A DNA stretch of 64,000 nt from Hofstenia miamia (Eukaryota > Xenacoelomorpha > Acoela): positions 87,676 through 151,675 of the forward strand of contig SCFE01000017.1 in the NCBI GenBank assembly GCA_004352715.1, written 5' to 3'. Numbering within the stretch: position 1 is the first letter of the stretch; every line of letters begins with the position of its first letter. The notes below the pieces were generated by a model, which saw nothing but the letters and a program-made list of their open reading frames with translations, searched no databases and was not told the origin of the DNA. Shown piece by piece: positions 23,101-35,378 of the stretch. Made by a program: the position numbers and the translations under genes.

Positions 23101-24429
23101 CCATTCACTTTAGATAATTATTAATGTAATCTTAAAGGAATTTTGGCTTCCACATTTTAATTGAAATTATAAATCATATTTTCGATTAAACTAAATTTAT
23201 TGATGTTTTGAACTGCTCTAAAATGTTTGCCAGGTATCCACGAGTGCTAGGCTATATTTACACCACGGTGACAAACGCGCCTACTCAACGGATTAAGGAA
23301 AAGTTTGGTCGGGTTGTGGGTCACGCTTTCTCGAGTCGGGTCAGGTCATAATTCAAAATTTGAAGATTTCCGATTCAGAGAAATGTATTGTTTGAAGAAC
23401 TTCCTTGAAATATTAGTGCAAAACTAACCATCATGCATTTCCATTTAGTATACAATCTACTATGCTATATAAAACCTAATCTTAAATTAATGTTAATGGC
23501 ATTGTTTTATGTTAGTTTTTTCAAACATTTGCAAATAAAACTCGGGTTGGGTCGTGGGGCAAAATATGTGATTCGCTTGCTACTCTGATTAACACTACTT
23601 TAAGACAATCATTCTCCCTCTCAGAAGCAAACTTGGCACACTTGGCTCATAAATATGATTTCCTGGCAAGAATGAATTTTGACGATTTTGTAAAATCATG
23701 GAGTCGAAGTCGAAATTAGCACTTTACAACATACAATAATATTACTGTGTTTGGTCCTGTTATTTTTTGATATTTTTTACTTTGTCTTTGCCCTAGTTAT
23801 ATGTAGCTTTGTCTCGGCTAAGGCCAAAAGCTGTTTACGCCTGTATAATGCATACTATTTGCAAACCATGGAGAAAGAGCTTAGTATAATCCGACACTAT
23901 GTAATTATGAAAGAGCTAAGTCAACATTATCTTGTATCATTGTATGTCATTGTATGCATTGAAATGTGACTTGTGTTTCTGAGAAAAATAAAATAAGAAT
24001 ATTTCTGAAATTGTTGCTTCATTTACTTAGATTTAAAAAAATCGTACAAAAGCTGAAAAGAATTTGTTGGTATTCTGAAAAATTTAAGTGCAAGTTTTGA
24101 CAATCCAAATTGCATGAAAAACTTTTGGCAATTACTAAGAAAAGAATTTCACATTTCTGTACTTCAAACAAGACTAGTACAACCATAGAGGCGAAAACCC
24201 GAAGTTTGTAGGTTTGAATAAGACATGAGAAATACAAGTGAAATGACTCTACATATGAATCAAACAAAACTTAGAGACCCTATGGACATAACAAAGTTCA
24301 CTATCATATTTCTCGAAGCTAACAAAACAGAAAATTCGAACCTGTAACTAATAGTGTCAAATATCGCTAAAAAAATTGAGAAACAAATTTTTAATCTCTT
24401 AGCAACAAAACCACACACAGTAACAAAAG
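20171..24429. other. Long gene-poor stretch
   Basis: No gene is supported. An open frame at 22656-22892 (78 codons, lysine- and asparagine-rich) and one at 23751-23969 are within what AT-rich DNA gives by chance. A short hairpin with ACAATTGTTAAG arms lies at about 22462-22495. G-rich patches at 21534-21550 and 23298-23340 resemble worn transposon ends but no boundary can be set. Confidence 0.45.
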
Positions 24430-25600
24430 TTATATAAATCGATAGCAAATTAAGTTTTCTATAAGTTTGCTAAAAGAAATTAGCGCACATTTAAAAAATC
24501 TGTTCTTAATTGAGTCCATCAAATTATTCTGCATTCTCGGGATAATTTTTTCTTTGGACTCCAGCAAATATTGTTTCAATTTTTGCATATTTTTTGGATT
24601 TTTTTCCATAACGTGCTTCCTGATCCCCAACTTTTTCTAGAATTGAAAGGCCAGGTGAGTTAAAGCCATTTCAAAACTTGCAGATTTTTTTCTGTGAAGA
24701 CATTTTGGGTATGTCTTGAAGTATGGGGGTCGCTCCATCTTTCTGAAGAATCCATCCACTCTGATAGCACCTATCCCCAAAGGGGATAAACTCTGTTAAA
24801 ATATCAGTATACTTTGAACTCTCTTCAGTATCTCCTTCCACAATTTTCAGGTAAGAACCTCTATAGCGCAAAGCACCCCAAACTGCATTTTTGGGAAAAT
24901 GTTAGAGATAGCTTGAGAGGCGTCTTGGCTGTCGTAGACTAATGAGAAATGTTGCTTCCATGCAGCTGGAACATGGACTCATCGGCTATCACAAATTTTT
25001 GAAAAATCCATCCAGTGACCATGTTTCACAGAAGCTAACCTTTCTTCTTTATGTTCTTTATGTGTTTGTGTCAATAGTGGCACTTTTTTCGCAGGTTTTT
25101 TATACAGATCCCTGCCTTTGAAAATACTCGGTATATTGTCGATGTTGAGAAATCTTTGTTATGGGTTTCTTGAANAAGCTAACCCTTCTTTCTTTCTGTT
25201 TTTGTATTAATAGTGGCACTTTTTTCGCATTTTTTTACAGATCCGTGGCTTTAAAAGTGTGTGGTACGTTCCTGATGCAAAGACAAATTTGTTATGGGTT
25301 TTTTGAAACTTTGAGTTCAAATGAGCGGTTGATTTCAATGGGTTTTGTAAAAGAATTTTGTCAAAACTTTTTAATTCATTTCCGTTTAATTTGAGGGGTC
25401 ACCGACTTCCTTTGTTCCTTTTTACTGTGTTTGTTTGAGTAAACTTTTTGAAGTTTCTGTAGAATGTTTTTGGTTTCATATGCTATATCTTGAGTAAAGT
25501 TTTGCAGTCTGTGGTTCCAGAAAAGTAAAGATATTGCAGAAGGTTTCTTGCATCTTGATGAGAAATATTTAGTGAAATGTATTAAAGTACCTGTCCCCAT
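24430..25600 (-). pseudogene. Tc1-type transposase remnant with an internal duplicated segment
   Basis: Reading 5' to 3' on the minus strand: a basic N-terminal block (25376-25600), a KPRICKKPAKK-type linker, a block KHGHWMDFSKICDSR that stands where WTDFSKVIWSDES is usual, the stretch RGSYLKIVEGDTEESSKYTD (24671-24871), WILQKDGATP with the second Asp, and the C-terminal tail EKNPKNMQKLKQYLLESKEK followed by LMDSIKNR (24430-24630). Several frameshifts and stops. Around the single N at 25174 the same linker segment occurs twice in similar but not identical form, so the assembly has joined two copies of the family. Inverted ends were not found. Confidence 0.7.
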
Positions 25601-26289
25601 CTAGTGTGTCTACGGCTACTTTTGTTGACTTGCGCGGATCGCCTAAATGTGTTCGGCGAGAGCATGGTACTGAATAAGGTTAAAAGGCTTGTGTATTGTC
25701 GTTGAAGGGTTCTCTTATTTGGAAAATTTTTTTTCTCACTTTTTTAACGGAGATATAAGCCGTAGAGTAAATTAAAAAATATTCTAATGGTAAATGTATA
25801 CACATTCTCTCAATAACTGCTATACACGTACAGTATATTCGAGAGCCTTAACCAAAACAATAATCTCCAACATTTTTGAAAATATAAAATCAGAATGATC
25901 ATTTCGAGAAGTTTTGTGTGGAAATAACCTTGCATTCAAAGAGCATGTTCGCTGAAAGAGAACGTTTCTCTTGATAGATTAATAATAACAAAATAATTTC
26001 ATTAATTCAAGAAAGTAAAGCAATCAAACTTTTATGTTCACTAGCCATGTGGATATTTCAATTCTTAACTTTTCTATATTCTTGGTGAAACTCATTTGTT
26101 ATATTATTTTATATAATATTATATTATCACTCATATTTGCCTGAGCTGCGTTTGGGACATTGGATTGAGCTTAAGCTGTCAAACTTGAGATTTGGTGTCA
26201 AATTTCGACCCATTTAGAACTCTGTATTGATGTCAATACTCTGAGATGTATCGACTACTTTCTCCGTTAAATTGAGATTACAATGCTTG
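25601..26289. other. Stretch without a gene
   Basis: No feature can be supported between the Tc1 remnant and the mariner-like element. Confidence 0.5.
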
Positions 26290-26291
26290 TA

Positions 26292-27583
26292 CAGGGTGGG
26301 GCAGAGCAACTTGCTTATTTGAATTAGACTTCCTGAAGTGTGATTTGCTTTGATAACTTTAAGGAGGGGCTTCATCGAGAGAGCAAACTGTAAAGTTTTG
26401 TTTTGTGTGATTTCATTTTCTTGTTTCTTTGCAGCAGTCATGGAATGAAGGAACGTGCTTTTGCGGTGAAGCATATTTTTCTGTGGGAAATCAATCATCG
26501 CCACACAGCATGCATTTCGTCGGCACTTCAGCATTACATCTTGTTGTTGTGTTCCAGAACGACAATCAATCGTTTCGTTGGTGAAGAACCTCAGGGAATC
26601 TGGAGATGTGAAGAAAAAGAAGAAGCCTGGTCGCCAAGGGACTTCAAGATTTCCGGTGAATATAAAAGCGGTGCAACAATCCATCTTGAGGTCTCCCCGA
26701 CGATCTGCCCGCAAGCATGCATCAGCTCTTGGGTTATCAGCTCGTTCTGTTAGACGCATCCTTCATCAGGAATTGAAGTTCCATCCCTACAAGTTGGCTG
26801 TCGCCCAGTAACTGATTCCTCAGGACTTTGATTCTCGTGAGGCTGGATGTAGGGCCCTTCTTGACTTGCCTGATGATACACTTGTCTTTCTTTCTGGGGC
26901 TGTGAACAAGCAGACTATGCGGAGTGCCGAAAACCCACGACAACTTCACCTACGACCTCTACACTCACGTGTGACTGTTTGGTGTGCAATATCCCGAGTT
27001 AGAATAATCGTCCCTGGTTCTTCGAAGAAAAGGAGAGGACAGTTTTGGTGACATTTGTGCGTTACGTGAAGATGTTACAGGATTTTTTCCTGTCTAATCT
27101 GAACGAGATGGGTTTGGACAATGTTTGGTTCCAGCAAGATGGGCCACTGCGCATACATCAAGAGCATCCATTGTTGTCTTGAATGAAGCCTTTCCTGGAC
27201 ACGTGATCTCTTTGAGGGGCGATCTTCAGTGGCCAGCAAAATCCCCTGATCTTGCACCTTGCGATTATTTCTTGTGGGGATATCTGAAGTCCTTCGTGTA
27301 CCATGACAGATCCAACAACCTGAACCATCTAAAGAATAACATTCGTGAAGCCACTGCCAAGATTCCTATTGAAGTGTTGGAAAGAGTCAGAATCAATTTC
27401 TGGAAACGACTGACACAATGTATTGACAATAACGGACGTTATTTGCCTGACATCATATTTAAAACTGGTGAATTGTAAAATATACTTGTTTTTGATTATG
27501 ATATTACAAAATTCATTTGTATATATTCATTAATTTTGTAATAATATGTGTTTCAAATAAGCAAGTTCCTCTGCTCCACCCTG
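26292..27583 (+). mobile_element. Mariner-like transposon with DD41D spacing, complete length but inactive
   Basis: Ends are inverted repeats of about 33 bp (CAGGGTGGGGCAGAGCAACT on the left, the same with two changes on the right), with TA on both sides (26290-26291, 27584-27585). The plus-strand transposase is split over frames: ERAFAVKHIF near 26450, the helix-turn-helix region ILRSPRRSARKHASALGL with SVRRILHQELKFHPYK at 26578-26811, NKQTMRSAENPRQLHLRPLH at 26866-27051, FQQDG near 27131, then WPAKSPDLAPCDYFLWGYLK (27125-27478) and a QCIDNNGRYLPDIIFK tail. The second and third Asp are separated by 41 residues. A one-base deletion at about 27138 shifts the frame right after FQQDG, and the block with the first Asp appears deleted (VFLSGAVNKQ where VFLSDEAHFHLSG is usual). 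Confidence 0.93.
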
Positions 27584-27585
27584 TA

Positions 27586-28910
27586 TATTATTAGTTTATA
27601 ATTATAAATATTTCTCTCAAACAAAACAACATATATTAGACTTGGATATTGATATGTTGATAAGTTCATACAAGTAAAGCGTACTTCATAGATGTACCGC
27701 GTGTTTAGATTTTTCAAAACAAATTACATCTCACACATAATTTAGATTCAAAATTGTGGTCCCATATTTCAAAGGTCGAAATGAAAAATGTACAAAAGTC
27801 TTCAGTAAAATATATTTTGGTTAAGTATTTAATGCGAATAAATTAGTACTAACTCAAATTTCATTTGTATTTTAAGTTATAGAAGTAGTTTTAATATTTA
27901 ATAATACTGTTAATTTATCCTGAGAAGTCAAAGTGTAAAGAAAATATTTACTTGAGTCAATGCCTTCCTTAACAGAAGTAGTTAAAAGAAATGTAATTAC
28001 AATTGATAAAAGACCATTTTTATTGTGAACCCATACATTATAAATTGAATCATGTCCCTTTGCCTGTATACATATATTGCGTATCTACTCTTAAATTATG
28101 AACCATTTCACCTCAGTGTCAAAATCCAAACACTTATATACTTAAATATACTTCAAATAAATATTTTTGTTAGCTTAAGTGATAAAATCTTGAATTGTTC
28201 TTATAAAGACTAAGGAGCTCGGTCATTGCGGCTATGAATTCAGATTTTCATTTTTATTGGCTTCAAGGACTAAGTCCTTTTTAGCCCTTAGCAAAAAGGC
28301 TAAATGCCAAAGTTATAAATTGTTTGCCTAAACTCGTTTAATTGAATCAACTAAGAGTGCTTCTTCAATAGTTTTATTTAAACACATCGTGTTGTTTTTA
28401 GTCACTTTGTCTTTTGTTTACAAATCCAAGCAGGTGTTTTAGTTGGATGAGTCCGGAAAGATCTAAATTGAATCGAATCCTTAAAATAGCATGATAAAAA
28501 TTATTGAGGGTGCATAATTTTTCAGCTTTTTCAAATCTACTGATTAAGAACAGTAATTTCTTCGTAAGAGGGATCGAAAGGCTCGCAAGCAAATTGAATT
28601 AGGTGATGGATATGTCATAGGATAAAAACAATTTAGAATCTTTGCCAAGTATTGTTTTTTTATTGAATAAAATATATTGAAAAAGCCGCAATGATGATAC
28701 ACCCACCCAATAATTTTCAATACAACCGTTTTTGTTCAATAAAAATTACTTTCATGATAACCATGTATAAAGGCATACCTTAATTAATTGCTAAATATTT
28801 AATATTTAATGCATACTACACAAATAATTACAAATATTGTTCTTTTCTGTACGCATAGATTACTATTGCACAACTAAGGAGTAGACATTTTGAATTTTAA
28901 ATTTTAACAG
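27586..28910. other. Intergenic stretch
   Basis: No gene seen. Directly before the lipocalin-like gene, a splice-acceptor-like TTTTAACAG ends at 28910. Confidence 0.5.
28902..28910 (+). promoter_or_regulatory. Splice acceptor upstream of the lipocalin-like start
   Basis: The sequence TTTTAACAG ends at 28910, 14 bases before the first in-frame ATG and 98 bases before the favoured one. It may close an intron in the 5' untranslated region or accept a spliced leader. Confidence 0.4.
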
Positions 28911-29008
28911 ATTGGACATGCTTAATGATTTTATTGAAAACATGTTTGTCAATGTTTAGCAATCAAAAATTATATAAGCGATGTTGTATGCATAGTAATT
29001 GCTTCGAA

Positions 29009-29695
29009 ATGAATCTATTGGGTGTATTTATCGTGCTTGCTACATGTTGCAATTGGAACTCTGCTGTTGTGATACATCACCTTTCTTCTAAATTTTGCAA
29101 GACATTCACAACGGGTCCTTTCCCATTTACAGAATATTACCGGAAACCAATGAGAGACTACTTCCAACATGGCGACGATAAAATTCTCTGTTCCCTCAGC
29201 TTCTTTGAACCGGTTTCAAACACAACAGATCTTTGGGTGCATATTGATGATGATAGTATTGGCGGTCCAACGTTTAATTATCGTTCATATGTTCAATATG
29301 CTGATGATGCAGATATTACGGCTAGTTTTGGTTCGGGCTACGTTGTTGCCAGCAAACCAGGCTACATGCATGTATTTTATCGGGATGGTCCTGATGAAAT
29401 AAGAAATGAGTTTGAAATATGGCAGGTTATATACGCCACTCCAACTTTGCAGGTGATTTATCTTTGTAACGATTTAGTCAAGGACGGATTTGTAGATCAA
29501 TACGTTTTTGTAACAACCAGTACAGTAGTGAGTGATAAAGAGCTACGTCATGTCTACAAATTGATGCGTGATGTTGGTCTTCAGGTTAAGTTAGAAGACG
29601 TACCTCAGAAACCTGAGTGCAAAGAAGCTATTTTAAAATTCTCGAAAATGTTCAACACACCAAAAAAATATTTTTCTTCCCTGGAATTCGAATAA
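29009..29695 (+). CDS. Secreted lipocalin-like protein
   Basis: A single open exon encodes 228 residues if it starts at the ATG at 29009; the frame stays open upstream to an ATG at 28925, but the later start places a classical signal peptide (MNLLGVFIVLATCCNWNSA) at the N terminus. The mature part has four cysteines (SKFCKTF, KILCSLSF, IYLCNDL, KPECKEA), a typical number for two disulphides in lipocalins, an NTT glycosylation site and alternating strands ending in YVFVTTSTVVSDKELRHVYK. The C-terminal half (IYLCND, then VFVTTSTVVSDKEL, then QKPEC) follows the order seen in apolipoprotein D-like and VDE-type lipocalins. Such proteins carry small hydrophobic molecules outside the cell. The classical GXW motif is not clear, so the fold assignment is an inference. 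The TAA stop lies inside an AATAAA signal. Confidence 0.6.
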   Translation: MNLLGVFIVLATCCNWNSAVVIHHLSSKFCKTFTTGPFPFTEYYRKPMRDYFQHGDDKILCSLSFFEPVSNTTDLWVHIDDDSIGGPTFNYRSYVQYADDADITASFGSGYVVASKPGYMHVFYRDGPDEIRNEFEIWQVIYATPTLQVIYLCNDLVKDGFVDQYVFVTTSTVVSDKELRHVYKLMRDVGLQVKLEDVPQKPECKEAILKFSKMFNTPKKYFSSLEFE

Positions 29696-29696
29696 A
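29691..29696 (+). promoter_or_regulatory. AATAAA polyadenylation signal overlapping the stop codon
   Basis: AATAAA at 29691-29696 contains the TAA stop of the lipocalin-like gene at 29693-29695. If used, the 3' untranslated region would be only about 15 to 25 bases. Confidence 0.5.
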
Positions 29697-29773
29697 ATAT
29701 ATGCTCATCGTTGTAAATTATGAATTCTTTGTTTTTATTATTCCACCAAAGCAACATAATTACCTGCTATTAA

Positions 29774-29983
29774 ACTCTGTCCCAGTTAATAAGTAAAGTT
29801 TTATATCAATAATTGGGGTTTTATTATAGAGTAAATACCGTGGTTTTGGCTCGCAATAGATAGTTTAGGATCTTGTGCATATTATAAAAAAATGAAAATC
29901 AAAACTTGAAATTATACTCGTGTTTATATCATACTACCTCATTTTCCTAAAAAAACCGGTTTACTTATTAACTGGGACCGTTT
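29774..29983. mobile_element. Short MITE with TTAA flanks, piggyBac-like
   Basis: Inverted repeats GTCCCAGTTAATAAGTAAA lie at 29779-29797 and 29960-29978. TTAA stands just outside at 29770-29773 and 29984-29987, with a few extra bases on each tip. TTAA duplication is the mark of piggyBac. About 210 bp, no coding capacity. It sits just after the lipocalin-like gene. Confidence 0.65.
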
Positions 29984-29987
29984 TTAA

Positions 29988-30786
29988 TTATTCATTAGAT
30001 GGTTTATTTTTATGACTTATTCGTGGTCACATATTTTGTTGTAAGCAAGATCTTTGAAAGCTAGAACATCAAATGCTAAATGCTACTGTTCAGTTTTTGC
30101 AGTATGTCCATTGTTTGCTGTTAACAGCATAAAGCTTAAACTAACACTTATGTAATTCAACTGGGCAATCAGTTTATTCTTTAATAGGAGACTTTCATTT
30201 TCGATCATTTTATACCCTTTTGTAAAAGTCATCTTTATTGTTCCAGCATCTTGTATAAGCAAATATACTAAAAACAAATGCAGATTAAATAACTGCAACA
30301 AAATTGTCAAAGTACGAAGCACAAAACAAAAGTAAATATTAACAAAGAATTATATTTATAATATATTTACAAATTTTTCAAATTGTTGCTTGTTAAGTAA
30401 AATTATAAAAATATATAATGACCAGCTAATTTTTGGGTGAACATGAGAGCAAGTGTAATCCATAATTTTTAGACTTTACCTGGTTATCTAGTTTTCTTAT
30501 ATGTAATGTGAAATTATTCCAGGTCTCAATTGTTCAATTCAGGAATAATTTTGTTTATTGGATGAACTATTAAATAAGAAGGAATTTAGTTTGTCAAGGT
30601 AACCGCTTCTTTACAGTATCCCATAAAATAATTAAGGAAAATTATGTAATATAGAAGGTCGCTCCATGAAAATTTTTCTAAACTTTGAAAGTTTTTGAGT
30701 TATTCGCATTGAAGTACATCTTTTCGGCATAGTTTATTTGTGAATTTAATTTATCTAAAAATGATTTTTCTGTGTTAAACAACACA
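29988..30786. other. Stretch without a gene
   Basis: AT-rich, no supported feature. A minus frame at 30083-30322 is not recognised. Confidence 0.5.
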
Positions 30787-31580
30787 TTACAAAAGATGGC
30801 TCATTACTAAGGCATTAGTTGGCTGAAATCGCATTTTTATGAGGTTATGAGGGTAAATTTTATATCGATTTCTACACCAAGATATTTGGATTGATTGATT
30901 TATTAAGTCAAAGGCTTTTGAAACGCCGGTGCAGGTAATCCCTACGTAATTATTGTCAAGAAATGAGCGCCATGATTGGGTAACGTAATGCATCAGCGGT
31001 GGAAGCCAAATTGCGTGTTCGCAAGAATTGAATATTTCAATATTGAGAGATTTGTTCATAAAGCATTTTTGCAGCTTTTCAATGAATGAGTTCAGAAAAA
31101 GTTGAGGTAATTTAAATGGGGCGGTAATTTTCACATTTTAGACAATTTTTTTCTATAATGGGACTACATTTTGTAGTTTTAAGTGCGAATGAAGTGAATT
31201 CTTATTATAAATACATGTATTTATAATAAAAATTCATTTGTCGATTAATTGCTAGAAATGTCGGTTGGACCACTGAATTTGTTAATTTTTAGTTTAGATA
31301 TAGCTTTAGCTCTAGCTACTTGTTTAGTGACAAATCCACAAACTTCAAATGTATTATTTTTATATAAATTGCTTTCACAACAAAAATTACTATAGCCAAG
31401 AATGTGCCATGCGCTATCAACTTCCTTAACAGAAATGCCAAGTACTGAATTTGCCCTATTGAAGTTTCCAAGTTTTTGTAAATGGGAAATTTGTTTAATA
31501 AATTTTGAAAATTTATATGCACTTGCTTTAGGGAATCGTCTCGAACTTTCATTAATTGTTTGTACACATTGAAAGTGCAA
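30787..31580 (-). pseudogene. LINE reverse transcriptase fragment
   Basis: On the minus strand, 31245-31580 encodes the region before the palm (FVTKQVARAKAISKLKINKF with SGPTDISS, the usual LK-x-x-KS-x-GPDxI block), and 30787-31134 encodes the start of the palm (SLNIEIFNSCEHAIW, then NNYVGITCTGVSKAFDLINQ, which holds motif A with the first catalytic Asp replaced by a Gly-Val context). The segment between them is frame-shifted, and the YADD region is absent. A 28-bp perfect palindrome at 31202-31229 lies between the two blocks. Confidence 0.65.
31202..31229. repeat. Perfect 28-bp palindrome
   Basis: The sequence reads the same on both strands, centred on CATG at 31214-31217, and imperfect pairing continues for about seven bases on each side through GAATT/AATTC. 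Confidence 0.8.
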
Positions 31581-33745
31581 ATATCAGAAAAAAATGGCTC
31601 AGAAAAGCAATAACATGCGAAAAATTACAACACTCCAGTATAATCTCCTTCACTGTGGACCAGAGTTTACGACTCTTGAGGCAGTTTTTGAATACCGACC
31701 AATACTTCGTTGTTCTGGGTCCTCACAGCCACAGGTAAGTCTTGTAAGTCGTTTGCCTCTCCTAGGTTGATTCAGTTTCGTAAAGAGGTTGAAATTTGTC
31801 AGACTCAGATCTGGAATGTAAGCTAGATACTGCAACACTTCCCAGTCCAAAGAGTTCAGAGATTCAGCGGGGTGTTGTGCTATCCGACATCGGGAATCAT
31901 CTTGTGCTCTTGATACGAAAACATTTCAACAAGATTTCTTGTGTTTTATAAAGCAGATATTTGCATTTTCAAAGTATGGCATTATGATTGCTGAAAGTTA
32001 TTTTTAACGAATTGTATAATTAATTATAATGATAAGGGTTTCCAAAAGTCGTTAAGGTCATATTTGTTCCAATTAATCAAGATTGCCTAAGCATCATTAT
32101 ATGTAAATGGTAAGTAATTTTAAGGTCATAGATTGTTACATTGCGTATTATTTTCATGTCTAGGTAACATTTGGCTATTTTGAGTAATATTTAAGAAATA
32201 TTTAAGTTTTTCAATAAATTTTGGTTCATATTAAACATAAATGTTGTCAGTGACATTTTACTAAGTGATTATTAGCAAAATTGAATTTGATGTGGAGATT
32301 AAATTGTGCCCACAGAGCCTTTATGTAGGGTTTCTTTTCACCATTAATTTTACTAAGGGCATTTTGTAATGATCCCCTATACATGAATCTTTGCTAGTAA
32401 TCAGTTCATCCATGGTATCATTTCTATGCTTACTACACCTTTTCACTCAAATTTACACAAAGGCAATTTAATTTCGTATAAGAGAAATTCAATTTCGCAC
32501 AAAAACGATTCAATTTCGTCAGATTGGGCTTGAGCCTATCTTTTTGGCTCATATCAAAATTGTAAAATTGTGAAAGCAAGTATCAGTCGCAATTAATTTG
32601 ACAAAACACTTGTGGACATTAAGCTCTGCATTAATTTTATCTTACCACGTGGGTCACGCAGAACTCTATTACGTGGACATAAAATCAATCAGTGACTGGT
32701 ACTTGTTTGATTGGTAAATATGTTTAATAAAATTTTATATAAATAGGAACCAAGCGCTGCACAACGGGTGAATTATTAACTTTTAGTAGTTTACTTTATT
32801 TTGCTTGGTTTGATTAATTTACATTACGAAGCACAGCTAAGCATTTCTTGTGTGTAGTGATCGAGAGCTATTGTGAGGGATTATAACGAGATGTTAGCCT
32901 CGATAATTGCATGCAAATAAGTTACGACTAAGTATAGGATTGTTTTTCTCATGCTTATAGCTGGCTACCATTCGTTCGTATTATCATGGCCGTCTTTAAT
33001 TGGAAGGTCCAACAACCAATAAACGGCAGTGCCAAGAGAAGGGATAATAAACAACTAATTTACGCGGTAAACGTTTCGTGCATACAAGAGTTATATAATA
33101 ATTAACTCATTATACGAAATATAATTTAAGATTTATTAGCCCTCTAGTGGATGAATTTAGTAGTGTAGATGGAAAATTATTTTGAAATTAAATTGACTTC
33201 ATTTTACCTCCATTTCTGTTTGAAATCAAAGCTACCATGACTCATTACGAAAACACTCTAAGCGTGAGAGTTCAATGACTTATATTTGTATGGTTTTTCA
33301 GAAACATATTAAGGATGGAAGCCTATCATTTCTATATTCTTGGTTATTAATATTATTACTTTAAAAAATTCAAACTCAAATTCTTCTCTGAACTTTGAAC
33401 TTTTGCCATAAAAAATATTTCTTTGAAAATCAATATACTGTATAATTATGTTGTAGTTTTTTTGTCGAATTAACTTACTGCCAATAAACAGTAGAAAGTA
33501 GAAACAAATGGTGGCTTAATACTGGCTCAAGATGGGAATATGTCAGTGGTAAATTTTTAAGACTGTATGACCATGACCCAGTTAACTCAAAATAACTGAA
33601 TGGAGCAAGTGGTTCAGAAGAAGATAACATTGGTCCAGTTATATCAGTTTATCACTCAACTGTTTAATATATGTTCATTTATTAAAGTTCAAACTAAAGG
33701 TTTTGTCAGTTAAAGCAAATGCTTGATGCGGGAACTTCAATAAGT
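31581..33745. other. Gene-poor stretch
   Basis: No gene is supported. Small frames at 31556-31738 and 31650-31850 are not recognised. Confidence 0.5.
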
Positions 33746-34374
33746 NNNNNNNNNNNNNNNNNNNNNNNNNNNNNNNNNNNNNNNNNNNNNNNNNNNNNNN
33801 NNNNNNNNNNNNNNNNNNNNNNNNNNNNNNNNNNNNNNNNNNNNNNNNNNNNNNNNNNNNNNNNNNNNNNNNNNNNNNNNNNNNNNNNNNNNNNNNNNNN
33901 NNNNNNNNNNNNNNNNNNNNNNNNNNNNNNNNNNNNNNNNNNNNNNNNNNNNNNNNNNNNNNNNNNNNNNNNNNNNNNNNNNNNNNNNNNNNNNNNNNNN
34001 NNNNNNNNNNNNNNNNNNNNNNNNNNNNNNNNNNNNNNNNNNNNNNNNNNNNNNNNNNNNNNNNNNNNNNNNNNNNNNNNNNNNNNNNNNNNNNNNNNNN
34101 NNNNNNNNNNNNNNNNNNNNNNNNNNNNNNNNNNNNNNNNNNNNNNNNNNNNNNNNNNNNNNNNNNNNNNNNNNNNNNNNNNNNNNNNNNNNNNNNNNNN
34201 NNNNNNNNNNNNNNNNNNNNNNNNNNNNNNNNNNNNNNNNNNNNNNNNNNNNNNNNNNNNNNNNNNNNNNNNNNNNNNNNNNNNNNNNNNNNNNNNNNNN
34301 NNNNNNNNNNNNNNNNNNNNNNNNNNNNNNNNNNNNNNNNNNNNNNNNNNNNNNNNNNNNNNNNNNNNNNNNNN
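33746..34374. other. Assembly gap of 629 N
   Basis: Gap in intergenic DNA. Confidence 0.95.
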
Positions 34375-35378
34375 CCTCAAAACATGCTTTGTAGTCAATA
34401 TAAATGGACAATTTGCTCAATTAAATAAACGTTAAATCAAAGCTGTTTAAATATAAATATAGACTTTAGATATCAGTCTATCAGATTCCGAGAGTGAAGC
34501 ATTAATACCTTTTCTTCTCGAATGTCTGTGCTATGAAATTCAAAAATTTTAATGGAATTTCCTTTGATTTGAAAGGGTGAATTCAATGCAATTTTGCTCA
34601 ATTAATTTTTGAAGTTTTTCCAAATTTCAGTAGTTATATAGAATCAGTAGCTTTCGAATTTCAACAATCCGAGAGTGAAGGAACATTATATGATATTGCT
34701 TGCCCATTAAAGCCAAAAATAAATTTTATCAATGTATTAAGATAGCTAATAAATCACATTTTAAAGCGCCATCTATCGACAAGGAAAATCTTACCACTAA
34801 AATATTGCGTCTAATGGCTGAGTCGTCGCGGATGAATAGATGATGTTGCGCGAGGTAGTTGAAATCGTTTTTTCTTTGGCCGCACTGACAAAGGTTGGTA
34901 TTTAAAGAAGCGTTCTTTGATTGCACTCGCAAGTGTTCCAAAACTGGCTTTTGAATAGTGAATACCATCATATGCGAATAATCTGGGACAATTTACTACT
35001 AATTTAACACAAATTATTCAAACAACAGTACAAGGACTTTAAAAGAGTTGCAAACGACTATTCTATTTTCATTGAAACTTCACAGAAATTTAATTTATAG
35101 TATTATTTGTAAGAATAATAGATGTGCTATTCTTTCGTGTAGCATTGATCATCTTTATGGTTGCAAATATCTAATCAACCGTAGTATTAAAGTAGTTTGA
35201 TTTGCAATACTTTTATTATATATTATGCTTATATAAAAGAAATATAATTTACACGTACATTGATATTTAACGTGTGTGATGCTATCAGCTGCAATATTAT
35301 ATATCATTTTACATCATAATTCAAAAGGTGACTCAATTTTCACTTGATGGTATAATCATATTCATTTGGGGGAAGGGT
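34375..35378. other. Stretch with one unrecognised minus-strand frame
   Basis: The frame 34729-34971 (-) encodes 80 residues with two cysteines (NLCQCGQRK) and a charged tail, RDDSAIRRNILVVRFSL. I do not recognise it; it could be an exon of an unknown gene or transposon debris. Confidence 0.3.

Noticed and set aside
26403-26753. Separate genes at 26214-26759 (-) and 26403-26753 (+)
   Set aside because: They are alternative frames across the mariner-like transposase; the + one holds only its N-terminal block.
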